From: Flavobacterium xueshanense | Lineage (GTDB): Bacteria > Bacteroidota > Bacteroidia > Flavobacteriales > Flavobacteriaceae | Direction of reading: 5' to 3' | Assembly: GCF_900112975.1 (NCBI RefSeq) | Contig: NZ_FONQ01000001.1 | Location: 372,001 to 436,000, forward strand | DNA length: 64,000 bases | In this document: piece after piece, positions 47,071 through 57,396 of the stretch | How positions within the stretch are numbered: position 1 is the stretch's first letter | Layout: every line of letters starts with the position of its first letter | The notes under the pieces: generated by a model | Told to the model about the DNA's origin: nothing | Databases searched by the model: none | The model's input: the letters and a program-made list of their open reading frames with translations, nothing else | Made by a program: the position numbers and the translations under genes

Positions 47071-47544
47071 ATGTTCAAAACCAAAAAAGACTTCGTATTT
47101 GTAATCCTCGCCGGAATCTTCATCATTAACGCCGTTACCGCAGAACTAATCGGTGGAAAACTGATACAAATTGGTCCGTTTGTAATGAGCATCGGTATTT
47201 TGCCTCGGCCTAGTGTTTTCCTGACTACTGATTTAATCAATGAATATTTTGAAAAAAAAGGAGTAAAAAAACTGTCCATAATCACAGCTGGTTTAACTGC
47301 CTATTCTTTCCTTGTTTTACTTTTTGCGATCAACATTCCCGCCGAAAAAGGAATAAGCCCGGTAACTGACGAACAGTTTTTTGCAATTTTTGGACAAAGC
47401 ATGTGGATCATCGTTGGAAGCACCATCGCATTCTTGGCTTCTCAATTGATAGATGTAACTGTTTTTTGGTTTTTCAAAAACAGTGCAGGAAATAAAAAAA
47501 TCTGGCTTAGAGCTACAGGTTTCCAAAGAGCTGCGTTAGGATAA
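47071..47544 (+). pseudogene. Truncated yhhQ copy fused to a tsf 3' end
   Basis: 157 codons. Residues 1-149 are about 84% identical by eye to the N-terminal two thirds of the intact queuosine-precursor transporter at 49652-50305. Then, after RATG, the reading frame changes to FQRAALG and stop, which is the end of EF-Ts (GFKRAALG). The last 31 nt match the tsf 3' end at 29/31 positions, and a tsf-like terminator follows. About four membrane helices remain of the six or so in the family. Two family-conserved positions are altered relative to the intact copy (PWP to PRP, and YFGEKG to YFEKKG). It is probably not functional as a transporter. Confidence 0.85.
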
Positions 47545-47545
47545 A
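47515..47545 (+). repeat. tsf 3'-end repeat, displaced copy
   Basis: 29/31 identical to 42261-42291, same orientation, 5.25 kb apart. It begins at ACAGG, a pentamer also present at the matching point of the intact yhhQ, so the join could have used microhomology. Confidence 0.85.
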
Positions 47546-47884
47546 TTGATTTTTTGATTTCAGATTATAATATTTGAACTCAGATTTATATACAACCCAT
47601 TTCAAAGAGATTAAAAATGGGTTTTTTTTATCGCATTCATTAAAAAAGAACTCTTAAACATATTAGAATATAAAAAACTGAACTTCATGCAGTGTCCATT
47701 ATCCACTAACAATTTAAATTAAATAGCTTATAAATACAAAACGAAAATTCCTACCTCAAAACACGCATCATAAAAATGCAACATAAAACGACCATCACCT
47801 AGAATTATTTATATTTTTATCAAAAAAGTTATAGTTACCATGTTTTTTTAATACTTTTAACTTTTTAACCAAAACCTCAAATTT
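47545..47884. other. Gene-free stretch of about 340 nt
   Basis: It begins with the terminator at 47594-47629; the remainder is AT-rich leader and promoter region of the S8 protease gene. No further structure found. Confidence 0.55.
47594..47629 (+). terminator. Terminator after the truncated yhhQ, tsf-like
   Basis: AACCCATTT (47594-47602) pairs with AAATGGGTT (47615-47623), followed by a T run. The stem sequence matches part of the tsf terminator stem and lies about 50 nt after the stop, against about 60 nt in tsf. Confidence 0.8.
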
Positions 47885-49258
47885 ATGAAGAATTTATTTA
47901 TTGCGTCCCTAGTCTTGTTCGCATTTTCCTCTTGTACTGATGAAAATTTAAACCCAACAGAAGTAGTACAAAATAAGGTACAACCAAGTTATGTTGCGAA
48001 CCAACTACTTATTAAATTCAAACCTACAGAAACTGCAGCTAAAACATCAACAAACATTTTATCTCTAATTGGAGGAACTACAGTAGAAGTTATTAACACT
48101 AATTCTATGAAAACTTCCAATGCTAAAACAAACACTACAGGTGGAAAACTTTTATTGGTAAATTCAAAGTTAGGCACAATGGAAGCTATTGAGCTTATTA
48201 AAGATTTACAAGGAGTAGAGTATGCAGAGCCAAACTGGATATACAATCATTTTGCAGTTTCAAATGACACTTATTATACTAATGGTTCACTTTGGGGCAT
48301 GTATGGATCTACAACTTCTCCATCAAATCAGTTTGGTTCGCAAGCCGCAGCTGCTTGGGCAAACAATAAGTTAGGATCAGCTACTGTGTATATCGGTATT
48401 ATTGACGAAGGTTACATGTATACTCATGAAGATCTAGCAGCCAATGCAGGTAAAAACCCAGGTGAAATAGATGGAAATGGTATAGATGATGATAGCAATG
48501 GCCTTGTTGACGATGTGTATGGCTATGATTTTGCCGCAAACGATAATACTGTTTTTGACGGAGTTGACGATGACCACGGAACACATGTTGCCGGTACAAT
48601 TGGCGCTGTAGGAGGGAATGGAAAAGGTGTTGCTGGTGTTGTATGGAATGTAAAAATGATAAATGCTAAATTTTTAGGCGGAACAGGCGGAACATTAGCA
48701 AATGCAATTAAAGCAATTGACTATTTCACTGATTTAAAAACAAGACATGGTTTAAACATTGTGGCTACTAATAACTCTTGGGGAGGAGGAGGATTCTCAC
48801 AAGGTCTTCAGGATGCAATTGAGAGAGCCAATACTGCTGGAATACTGTTCATTGCTGCTGCAGGGAATAGTGGAACTGACAATGACACCACACCAAGTTA
48901 TCCTGCAAGTTATCCTAACGCAAATGTAATCGCCGTTGCATCAATTACCAATACAGGAGCTCTATCAAGTTTCTCTCAATTTGGCGCTACCTCTGTTGAT
49001 TTAGGAGCTCCTGGTTCAGGAATATGGTCAACAGTACCTGCAAGATCTAAAGGTAAGTTTGTATCTAGCTATGCTAGTTATAACGGAACTTCAATGGCAA
49101 CTCCACATGTGTCAGGAGCCGCTGCTTTATACGCATCTTTGAATCCTGGAGCAACAGCTACACAAATTAAAGCTGCACTTTTGAACAGCGCTACTCCTAC
49201 TTCATCTCTTTCTGGAAAATGTGCAACAGGTAGTAGATTGAATGTAAGCGGATTTTAA
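47885..49258 (+). CDS. S8 (subtilisin-like) serine protease, lipoprotein
   Basis: 457 aa. The N-terminus MKNLFIASLVLFAFSSC has a lipobox with Cys at residue 17. A fervidolysin-like propeptide (about 30-118, ending VEYAEPNWIY) precedes the catalytic domain. The triad is complete: Asp174 in GIIDEG, His231 in DDHGTHVAG and Ser403 in NGTSMATPHVSG. The oxyanion Asn lies in AAAGNSG. It is exported and, if lipidated, held at the outer membrane. No C-terminal sorting domain follows the catalytic part. Single gene with its own terminator. Substrate unknown. Confidence 0.93.
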   Translation: MKNLFIASLVLFAFSSCTDENLNPTEVVQNKVQPSYVANQLLIKFKPTETAAKTSTNILSLIGGTTVEVINTNSMKTSNAKTNTTGGKLLLVNSKLGTMEAIELIKDLQGVEYAEPNWIYNHFAVSNDTYYTNGSLWGMYGSTTSPSNQFGSQAAAAWANNKLGSATVYIGIIDEGYMYTHEDLAANAGKNPGEIDGNGIDDDSNGLVDDVYGYDFAANDNTVFDGVDDDHGTHVAGTIGAVGGNGKGVAGVVWNVKMINAKFLGGTGGTLANAIKAIDYFTDLKTRHGLNIVATNNSWGGGGFSQGLQDAIERANTAGILFIAAAGNSGTDNDTTPSYPASYPNANVIAVASITNTGALSSFSQFGATSVDLGAPGSGIWSTVPARSKGKFVSSYASYNGTSMATPHVSGAAALYASLNPGATATQIKAALLNSATPTSSLSGKCATGSRLNVSGF

Positions 49259-49283
49259 TCCAATTAAAACTAATTAAACAAAG

Positions 49284-49310
49284 GAGTCCACAAGTTGGGC
49301 TCTTTTTTTT
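49284..49310 (+). terminator. Terminator of the S8 protease gene
   Basis: Six-base-pair stem GAGTCC/GGGCTC (one G-T pair) followed by eight T residues, 25 nt after the stop. Confidence 0.75.
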
Positions 49311-49651
49311 ATGGTCATATTTTTTTTCAATATCGTTCAAAAAATCCAAATTCTTAAAATATCCTAAGTAGAGGATGAATAGTAAAAGCTATGTTAAATT
49401 AGATTGCTAAGCACAAATTGGCTTATTTAATGTAAAATTTGAACTTAATAATCGAAAAACTATCTCTAGCCAAAATATTAAAGTTACATGATTCTTCTTT
49501 TTTACTAATGTGATTATAAATTAATCAAACGGTTTTATTTAATAAAAATGAAAAAAAATAGAATCATGGGTAGAATAAATTTACATCGAAAACAACAATA
49601 CAAATTAATATTTTTAAATAAAATACTAAATTTGAATACTAATTATTTTTT
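49311..49651. other. Gene-free stretch of about 340 nt before yhhQ
   Basis: Very AT-rich, with the TAAATTTG box at 49627-49634 close to the yhhQ start. A 65-codon frame at 49548 overlaps yhhQ and has no coding character. Confidence 0.5.
49627..49634 (+). promoter_or_regulatory. Promoter -7 box of yhhQ-tag
   Basis: TAAATTTG lies 17 nt before the ATG; the truncated copy has the same box at 47047-47054, so the duplication included the promoter. The -33 element is unclear. Confidence 0.4.
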
Positions 49652-50305
49652 ATGTTCAAAACCAAAAAAGAGCTCGTATTTGTTATTCTCGCCGGCATCT
49701 TCATCACTAATGGTGTCACAGCCGAACTCATTGGGGGCAAATTAATACAAATAGGTCCATTTGTTATGAGCATCGGTATTTTGCCTTGGCCAATCGTTTT
49801 CCTCACTACTGACTTAATCAATGAATATTTTGGAGAAAAAGGAGTAAAAAAATTATCTTTAATTACCGCTGGTTTAATTGCTTATGCGTTCATCCTCTTG
49901 TTTTTAGCCATAAACATTCCCGCAGCGAAAGGAATAAGCCCGGTCAATGACGACCAATTCTTTGCAGTTTTTGGGCAAAGCATGTGGATCATCGTTGGAA
50001 GCATCATCGCATTCTTGGTTTCTCAATTAATTGATGTAACTGTTTTTTGGTTTTTCAAAAACCGTACTGGAAATAAAAAAATCTGGCTTAGAGCAACAGG
50101 CTCCACTATAATTTCTCAGTTGTTCGATTCATTTATTGTGTTGGGAATTGCTTTTTGGCTACCCGGAAAAATAAACTTTGATACTTTTATAACTTCGGCA
50201 TTGACTGGTTATACATTCAAACTCGGAATTGCCATTCTCTTCACGCCCTTAGTTTACTTGGGTCACTATTTAATAAAAAATTACTTAGCCTCCGAAAAAG
50301 AATAA
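49652..50305 (+). CDS. yhhQ: Queuosine precursor transporter (YhhQ/VUT family)
   Basis: 217 aa, six or so membrane helices, full length for the family. Conserved parts include the N-terminal TAELIGGKLIQIG, GILPWPIVFLTTDLINEYFG (the PW..TD..NE motif of the family), RATGSTIISQLFDSF and the C-terminal YLGHYLIKN. The family imports queuine or preQ precursors of the tRNA nucleoside queuosine, consistent with queG elsewhere in the window. It is followed by a glycosylase gene 2 nt downstream. A 3'-truncated paralogue lies 2.1 kb upstream. Confidence 0.9.
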   Translation: MFKTKKELVFVILAGIFITNGVTAELIGGKLIQIGPFVMSIGILPWPIVFLTTDLINEYFGEKGVKKLSLITAGLIAYAFILLFLAINIPAAKGISPVNDDQFFAVFGQSMWIIVGSIIAFLVSQLIDVTVFWFFKNRTGNKKIWLRATGSTIISQLFDSFIVLGIAFWLPGKINFDTFITSALTGYTFKLGIAILFTPLVYLGHYLIKNYLASEKE

Positions 50306-50307
50306 TT

Positions 50308-50868
50308 ATGGATGAGAAAATGCGATGTGGTTGGTGCTCCTCAAGTGATTTATACAAAAAATACCATGATGAAGAATGGGGAGTTCCCGTTTATGACGAT
50401 CAAAAATTATTTGAATTTCTAATCTTGGAAACGTTCCAAGCTGGACTAAGTTGGATTACAATCCTAAGAAAAAGAGAAAACTTCAAATTAGCTTTTAATG
50501 ATTTTGACTATAAAAAAGTCGCACTTTACACCGAAGATAAAATCCAGGAATTACTTCAAGATGCCGGAATAATTCGCAATCAATTAAAAATCAGGTCGGC
50601 AGTATCAAATGCGGCGGCCTTTATGAAAGTACAAGAGGAATTTGGCAGTTTTTCAAATTATATTTGGGAATTTACCGGAGGAAAACCCATTCAAAACAAC
50701 CGGCAATCTTTACAAGAAGTTCCTTCAACCACTACACTTTCAAATAAAATAAGCAAAGATTTGAAAAAACGCGGATTCAAATTCGTTGGTTCTACGGTAG
50801 TTTATGCACACATGCAAGCAACCGGAATGGTTGATGATCATGTAGCAGATTGTTGGAAAAAACAGTAA
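50308..50868 (+). CDS. tag: DNA-3-methyladenine glycosylase I
   Basis: 186 aa, the usual size. The N-terminus MRCGWCSSSDLYKKYHDEEW gives the family's CxWC zinc Cys and the conserved HDxEWG. FEFLILETFQAGLSWITIL and the C-terminal KFVGSTVVYAHMQATGMVDDH (zinc His) complete the signature. It excises 3-methyladenine from alkylated DNA. It starts 2 nt after yhhQ, so the two are co-transcribed, though their functions are unrelated. Confidence 0.96.
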   Translation: MDEKMRCGWCSSSDLYKKYHDEEWGVPVYDDQKLFEFLILETFQAGLSWITILRKRENFKLAFNDFDYKKVALYTEDKIQELLQDAGIIRNQLKIRSAVSNAAAFMKVQEEFGSFSNYIWEFTGGKPIQNNRQSLQEVPSTTTLSNKISKDLKKRGFKFVGSTVVYAHMQATGMVDDHVADCWKKQ

Positions 50869-50950
50869 TTTTTCAAAAATCAATAACAAAACAAGTTTAA
50901 AAAGTTTCTTTTTTTTTCAAAATTTAAGAATTACATCTAAAAAAATATCC

Positions 50951-50958
50951 TACATTTG
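50951..50958 (+). promoter_or_regulatory. Promoter -7 box of the thiamine operon
   Basis: TACATTTG fits TAnnTTTG. The riboswitch P1 stem begins 7 nt after it, so the RNA would start almost exactly at the aptamer. Confidence 0.6.
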
Positions 50959-50964
50959 TTTCAC

Positions 50965-51093
50965 ACTTTAGGGGTGTCTACAACATTGTAGGCTGAGAAT
51001 TACCCTCTGAACCTGATCTAGTTCATACTAGCGTAGGGAAAAGTAAGATGACTTCCTGGTACATTTATGTACTACTATAGCCATTCCTAAAGT
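50965..51093 (+). promoter_or_regulatory. TPP riboswitch (THI element)
   Basis: The conserved core is plain: GGGGTGTC, then GGCTGAGAATTACCC, GAACCTGATCTAGTTCATAC and GCGTAGGGAA. A closing P1 stem ACTTTAGG (50965-50972) pairs with CCTAAAGT (51086-51093). An extra hairpin (GTACAT/ATGTAC near 51059-51072) is inserted before the P1 3' strand. The gap to the thiS ATG is only 26 nt, so control is probably at translation initiation; no terminator is seen. Confidence 0.97.
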
Positions 51094-51119
51094 ATAAATA
51101 TATACTAAATTCAAAAGGA

Positions 51120-51326
51120 ATGGAACTAAAAATCAACAATCAAACGAAACAATTTGCAACGGACAGTCTAACTGTTCAGGCACTTCTTGACTTGGAAATT
51201 CCCATAAAACAAAACGGAATTGCCTTTGCCATAAACGATACTATAATTCCAAAATCCAACTGGAATTCCCACATCATTCAAGAAACCGACGACATTCTAA
51301 TTATCACTGCAACTCAAGGAGGATAG
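51120..51326 (+). CDS. thiS: Sulfur carrier protein ThiS
   Basis: 68 aa ubiquitin-like carrier ending in the essential Gly-Gly (TATQGG). The C-terminus is adenylated by ThiF, converted to a thiocarboxylate, and donates sulfur to the thiazole ring on ThiG. Typical pattern: MELKINNQTKQFATDSLTVQ, then IAFAINDTIIPKSNW. First gene after the TPP riboswitch. It is separated from thiC by a 270-nt spacer that holds a repeat element. Confidence 0.95.
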   Translation: MELKINNQTKQFATDSLTVQALLDLEIPIKQNGIAFAINDTIIPKSNWNSHIIQETDDILIITATQGG

Positions 51327-51331
51327 TTTTG

Positions 51332-51476
51332 CTGCTCGGGCGGGCTATCCATTTCAAGTCCGCAGTTGCAATCCTATAAAACATAGTCTTAGTCATAGCT
51401 TCCTAACGGTCGCTTCACTAATCCTTGTTTTATTAGGCTTTCCACTTTACGGGCTTTCCATTACTATCCCTAGCAG
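51332..51476. repeat. Extragenic repeat element between thiS and thiC
   Basis: A GC-richer block of about 145 nt with a long stem CCTATAAAACA (51374-51384) against TGTTTTATTAGG (51427-51438), and a direct repeat GGCTTTCCA at 51437-51445 and 51453-51461. A related GGGCTATCCA is at 51343. It looks like an extragenic repeat I recall from Flavobacterium genomes (CGGGCTATCC ... TTTACGGGCTTTCC). It contains no ORF and splits thiS from thiC. Confidence 0.65.
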
Positions 51477-51596
51477 AACTCCGACTACTAAAAAATTATT
51501 TTATCAATAAAGCTTTAAAAACTAAAACAAAAAAATCTGCTCCATCTGCCGAATCTGCGTGAAAACATAGCTCAATAAACTTAAAGACATCTATAA

Positions 51597-53441
<1,845 letters not shown>

Positions 53442-53479
53442 GAAATTAGAAGATCTAGAAAAGAGATTAGAGCAAAGTC

Positions 53480-54076
53480 ATGATTGTAATTACAAATCCA
53501 ATTCCTATAACTAATGAAATCGACACCATTCATTCCCTTTTTGAGAATGGACTGGAGTTGCTTCATATTCGGAAACCTGATTTTACAGAAACAGAAATGA
53601 ACGCTTTTTTATCCAAAATAAAATCAAATTTCAGACAGCAATTGGTTTTGCACAGTCATCATCAACTGGCTTCAGCAGCTAGAATAGATCGGATTCATTT
53701 TACAGAAAAAGCAAGAATTGAAACATGTGAGGAAGGTTTAAAAATCTGGCAGAAAAACGGATTTTCACTCTCTACTTCGATTCATCAAATGATTGATTTT
53801 GAAGAACTATCTACTGTTTTTGCTTATGCTTTTTTTGGTCCTGTTTTCGAAAGTATTTCTAAACCAAAGTATGCTTCGAATCTTGACTTTAAAAAAGAAT
53901 TGGAACACAGAAAGAATAACAAAACTTCATTACTAGCGGTTGGAGGAATTACCGCTGAAAAAATCAAGACCGCATTAGAATATGGATTTGACAATGTGGC
54001 CCTTTTAGGTACCATTTGGAACAGTAATCATCCAATAGAAAATTTTAAACTATGCCAGAAAACCGACCTTTCGTAG
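53480..54076 (+). CDS. ThiE/TenI-family protein, likely thiazole tautomerase TenI
   Basis: 198 aa TIM-barrel protein of the ThiE/TenI superfamily. It has the early ELLHIRKPDF strand and the C-terminal phosphate-binding AVGGITAEKI and NVALLGTIW. The ThiE signature for HMP-PP and Mg binding (IxND..., present in the other copy) is replaced by VLHSHHQLASAARIDRIHF. The later FGPVFESISKPKY stretch resembles TenI. TenI converts the ThiG product to the aromatic thiazole carboxylate. It lies between thiC and thiD and overlaps thiD by 25 nt. A redundant ThiE is the alternative. Confidence 0.75.
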   Translation: MIVITNPIPITNEIDTIHSLFENGLELLHIRKPDFTETEMNAFLSKIKSNFRQQLVLHSHHQLASAARIDRIHFTEKARIETCEEGLKIWQKNGFSLSTSIHQMIDFEELSTVFAYAFFGPVFESISKPKYASNLDFKKELEHRKNNKTSLLAVGGITAEKIKTALEYGFDNVALLGTIWNSNHPIENFKLCQKTDLS

Positions 54077-54807
54077 TAACAATTGCAGGCTTTGATCCAT
54101 CTGGAGGCGCGGGAGTTTTAGCAGACATCAAGACATTCGAGCAACATAACGTTTATGGTTTTGCTATCAATACCGGCAACACCATTCAAACCGAAAATCA
54201 GTTCTTCGAAATGCAATGGACTGACCAAGCTTTTGTTTTGCGATCACTGGACAAATTGTTTGAAAATTATAGTATCAAAGCAGTAAAAATTGGAATTGTT
54301 CCTTCACTGGATTATTTAAAAGATATTGTTTTCGCTATAAAAAAGCTTTCACCAAAAACAAAGATTGTTTGGGATACTGTTTTAAAATCGACAACCGAAT
54401 TTCGTTTTATAACTATAGAAAATCAAGCTGTATTGTTTGAAATATTGGAAAAAATAGATTTAATAACACCTAATTATAATGAAATTTTACAATTTTCCGC
54501 AGTACCAAAAAACCCTGATTTAATTGCTCATGATGTATCAAAACATTGTGCTGTATTACTAAAAGGCGGTCACAATCCACTTGCAATTGGTGTTGATTGT
54601 TTATACACCGGAAAGGAAACCTTTAGGCTTGTGCCAAATAACACTATAGTTTCGGAAAAGCATGGCTCAGGCTGTGTACTGTCATCCGCGATTACAGCCA
54701 ATTTAGCTTTGGGACAAGATTTAAAGACAGCTTGCAACAATGCCAAAAAATATATAGAAACCTATTTAGAATCTAATCAAACCAAATTAGGATACCATCA
54801 TGTTTAA
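54052..54807 (+). CDS. thiD: Hydroxymethylpyrimidine/phosphomethylpyrimidine kinase ThiD
   Basis: 251 aa. ThiD phosphorylates HMP and HMP phosphate to HMP pyrophosphate. The N-terminus VTIAGFDPSGGAGVLADIKT is diagnostic. Later ITPNYNEI and the anion-hole region VSEKHGSGCVLSSAITANLA (GSGC with the catalytic Cys) complete the ribokinase-like fold. It is a little shorter than many ThiD. It overlaps both neighbours (25 nt with the TenI-like gene, 8 nt with thiE), so translation is coupled. Confidence 0.95.
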   Translation: MPENRPFVVTIAGFDPSGGAGVLADIKTFEQHNVYGFAINTGNTIQTENQFFEMQWTDQAFVLRSLDKLFENYSIKAVKIGIVPSLDYLKDIVFAIKKLSPKTKIVWDTVLKSTTEFRFITIENQAVLFEILEKIDLITPNYNEILQFSAVPKNPDLIAHDVSKHCAVLLKGGHNPLAIGVDCLYTGKETFRLVPNNTIVSEKHGSGCVLSSAITANLALGQDLKTACNNAKKYIETYLESNQTKLGYHHV

Positions 54808-55432
54808 TAAGCTACAATACATTTCGCAAGGAAATTCCGTCCAAGAACAATTGCAAAATATTCACAAAGCACTGGAAAATGGCTGCCTTTGGATACAAGT
54901 GCGATTCAAAAATCAAAACCCGCTTGAAGTTTTCACTTTGGCGGAAGCAGTAAAAATCTTATGTAAAGAATATTTAGCCACTTTTATCATCAATGACAAC
55001 GTCCATTTAGCAAAGCAATTGGATGCGGATGGCGTTCATTTGGGTTTAAGTGACATGAAAGTTGAAGAGGCCCGAATCCTTTTAGGAAAAACAAAAATCA
55101 TTGGGGGAACGGCAAATACTTTTGAAGAGGTACTCCAAAGGACAGCCGAAAAGTGTGATTATATAGGTCTGGGTCCGTTTCAATTCACAACTACCAAACA
55201 AAATTTAAGTCCAATTCTAGGACTTGAAGGGTATAGATTGATTTTCCAACAAATGAAAATAAAAAACATCCAAATTCCCATTTATGCCATTGGAGGAATC
55301 ACACTAGAAAACGTTGAAGACCTGATGGAAACCGGAATTCAGGGTATTGCAGTTTCTGGTTTGATTACGCAAAGCGAAAATCCATCACAACTTATTACTC
55401 AACTTAATGACAAATTATATGATACCATTTAA
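54800..55432 (+). CDS. thiE: Thiamine phosphate synthase ThiE
   Basis: 210 aa. It couples HMP-PP and thiazole phosphate to thiamine phosphate. Unlike the paralogue at 53480, it keeps the full active-site signature: [29 protein letters not shown] (IxND..., DGVHLG), [10 protein letters not shown], a [11 protein letters not shown] phosphate loop and [11 protein letters not shown]. It overlaps thiD at its start and thiG at its end (26 nt). This is the copy expected to perform the coupling reaction. Confidence 0.94.
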   Translation: MFNKLQYISQGNSVQEQLQNIHKALENGCLWIQVRFKNQNPLEVFTLAEAVKILCKEYLATFIINDNVHLAKQLDADGVHLGLSDMKVEEARILLGKTKIIGGTANTFEEVLQRTAEKCDYIGLGPFQFTTTKQNLSPILGLEGYRLIFQQMKIKNIQIPIYAIGGITLENVEDLMETGIQGIAVSGLITQSENPSQLITQLNDKLYDTI

Positions 55433-56189
55433 AATAGGAGACAAAACCTTTCAATCCCGCTTGTTTTTAGGCACAGGAAAATTCGGTTCCAATCAACAGA
55501 TGGAAGAAGCCATTTTAGCATCCGGGAGCGAGTTAATAACCGTAGCGTTAAAACGTATCGATTTAGAAACGGAAACCGATGCCATTTTATCACATCTAAA
55601 ACATCCGCTAATTAATTTATTGCCCAATACTTCCGGAGCAAGAAATGCTAAAGAAGCGATTTTTGCGGCACAATTAGCTCGGGAGGCATTAGAAACTAAT
55701 TGGCTTAAACTCGAGATTCATCCCGATCCAAAATATTTGATGCCCGATGCAATTGAAACCTTAAAAGCTACAGAAGCGCTAGCCAAATTAGGGTTTATTA
55801 TTTTACCTTATATTCATGCAGATCCGGTTTTATGTAAACGGCTAGAAGAGGCTGGAACTTCGGCTGTAATGCCACTGGGCTCACCTATTGGCAGTAACAA
55901 AGGATTGAAAACCATCGATTTTTTAGAAATAATTATCGAACAGAGCAAAGTTCCCGTGATTATAGATGCCGGAATTGGCGCACCATCCGATGCAGCAAAA
56001 GCAATGGAACTTGGAGCTGATGCGGTTTTAGTAAACACAGCAATTGCCGTGGCAGGAAACCCTATATTGATGGCAGAGGCTTTCAGAGAAGCCGTTATTG
56101 CAGGCCGAAAAGCCTACGAAGCGCAATTGGCTCAAAAAGTAAATCGCGCAATGGCTTCAAGTCCTTTGACAGCGTTTTTGTATGAGTAA
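55407..56189 (+). CDS. thiG: Thiazole synthase ThiG
   Basis: 260 aa. ThiG builds the thiazole phosphate from DXP, dehydroglycine (from ThiH) and ThiS thiocarboxylate. Visible: [30 protein letters not shown] (the Lys forms the Schiff base with DXP), [27 protein letters not shown] and [20 protein letters not shown] with VLVNTAIA. An ATG at 55419 is an equally good start ([10 protein letters not shown]). It overlaps thiE and is followed by a palindromic element and thiH. Confidence 0.96.
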   Translation: MTNYMIPFKIGDKTFQSRLFLGTGKFGSNQQMEEAILASGSELITVALKRIDLETETDAILSHLKHPLINLLPNTSGARNAKEAIFAAQLAREALETNWLKLEIHPDPKYLMPDAIETLKATEALAKLGFIILPYIHADPVLCKRLEEAGTSAVMPLGSPIGSNKGLKTIDFLEIIIEQSKVPVIIDAGIGAPSDAAKAMELGADAVLVNTAIAVAGNPILMAEAFREAVIAGRKAYEAQLAQKVNRAMASSPLTAFLYE

Positions 56190-56190
56190 T

Positions 56191-56222
56191 CCTCTCCCCA
56201 ACCCTCTCCAAAGGAGAGGGAG
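56191..56222 (-). repeat. Short GC-rich palindromic element after thiG
   Basis: A perfect 8-bp stem CCCTCTCC (56202-56209) with GGAGAGGG (56213-56220). Read on the minus strand it begins CTCCCTCTCC and continues TTTGGAGAGGGTTGGGGAGA, matching the element in thiC at 52126-52158. It starts 2 nt after the thiG stop. Confidence 0.85.
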
Positions 56223-56274
56223 CCATCGCCGTATAAAAACATGGAGCAAAATAAATTAACTCATTATCTAATAA

Positions 56275-57396
56275 ATGAAAACATTTAAATCGGTTTTTGA
56301 CAACTACGATTGGGAAACAATCAAAACAAAAATATACAGTACCACTGCTCATGAAGTCGAATCTGCGTTAGCCAAAAACAAACGCAACCTTAATGATTTT
56401 TTGGCATTGATTTCACCAGCTGCAAAACCTTACTTAGAGCAAATGGCGCAACTGTCACATGAACTAACCAAAAAAAGATTTGGTAAAACGATTCAAATGT
56501 ATGCTCCTTTGTATTTAAGCAACGAATGCCAAAACATTTGTACGTATTGTGGGTTTAGTTTAGACAACAAAATCAAACGAAAAACACTTACCGAAAATGA
56601 AATTACGCAAGAAATCGAGGTCTTAAAAAAAGCGGGATTTGACCATGTTTTATTAGTAACAGGCGAAGCTAATCACACAGTAAATATTCATTATTTTTTG
56701 AAGGCAATAGCACAAATAAAAAATTATTTTTCCACTATTTCAGCCGAAGTACAGCCGCTTTCTACAGAAGAATACGAACAATTACAAGAAGCGGGTGTCT
56801 ATTCGATTTTAGTATATCAGGAAACCTATCATCGTGATGTTTATAAACAATATCATACCAAAGGCAAAAAATCCAATTTTGATTTTCGTTTAGAAACACC
56901 GGATCGAGTGGGAACTGCGGGCATTCGTAAAATTGGGCTGGGTGTTTTATTAGGATTAGAAGATTGGCGCACTGACAGTTTTTTTAATGCCTTGCATTTA
57001 GATTATTTACAAAAAACGTATTGGCAAACGAAATATGCAGTTTCATTTCCCAGATTACGACCGGCAGAAGGAGTTATTAAACCCAACTTTATCATGGATG
57101 ATGCTGATTTGACCCAGCTCATTTGTGCCTATCGTTTGTGGAATGAAGATTTAGAAATCTCTCTGTCAACCCGAGAGAACGAAAAATTTCGGGACAATAT
57201 TATTCCAATTGGAATTACCAGTATGAGTGCCGGTTCCAAAACTAATCCCGGTGGTTATGTAGTTGATCCACAATCATTGGAGCAATTTGAGATCAGTGAC
57301 GAGCGATCTGCCGCTGAGATTGCAAAAGTTATTTCCAGCAAAGGATACGAACCCGTTTGGAAGGATTGGGACAGAAGTTATGATTGCAGATTTTAG
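56275..57396 (+). CDS. thiH: 2-iminoacetate synthase ThiH
   Basis: 373 aa radical-SAM enzyme that cleaves tyrosine to dehydroglycine for ThiG. The cluster motif CQNICTYC (CxxxCxxC) lies in YLSNECQNICTYCGFSL. Also typical are LLVTGEANHT, SAEVQPLSTEEYEQLQEAGV, VYQETYHRDVYKQYH and the C-terminal GITSMSAGSKTNPGGY. Oxygen-sensitive, cytoplasmic, working with ThiG. It starts 85 nt after thiG, the spacer holding the palindromic element. Confidence 0.96.
   Translation: MKTFKSVFDNYDWETIKTKIYSTTAHEVESALAKNKRNLNDFLALISPAAKPYLEQMAQLSHELTKKRFGKTIQMYAPLYLSNECQNICTYCGFSLDNKIKRKTLTENEITQEIEVLKKAGFDHVLLVTGEANHTVNIHYFLKAIAQIKNYFSTISAEVQPLSTEEYEQLQEAGVYSILVYQETYHRDVYKQYHTKGKKSNFDFRLETPDRVGTAGIRKIGLGVLLGLEDWRTDSFFNALHLDYLQKTYWQTKYAVSFPRLRPAEGVIKPNFIMDDADLTQLICAYRLWNEDLEISLSTRENEKFRDNIIPIGITSMSAGSKTNPGGYVVDPQSLEQFEISDERSAAEIAKVISSKGYEPVWKDWDRSYDCRF

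Noticed and set aside
42291..47545. Integrative element with integrase between the two tsf ends
   Set aside because: The bracketing repeat is real, but no integrase, relaxase or transposase is encoded inside, so a mobile element is not claimed.
49548..49745. 65-codon frame overlapping the yhhQ start
   Set aside because: It runs into yhhQ in another frame and has no coding character; the yhhQ start is well supported.
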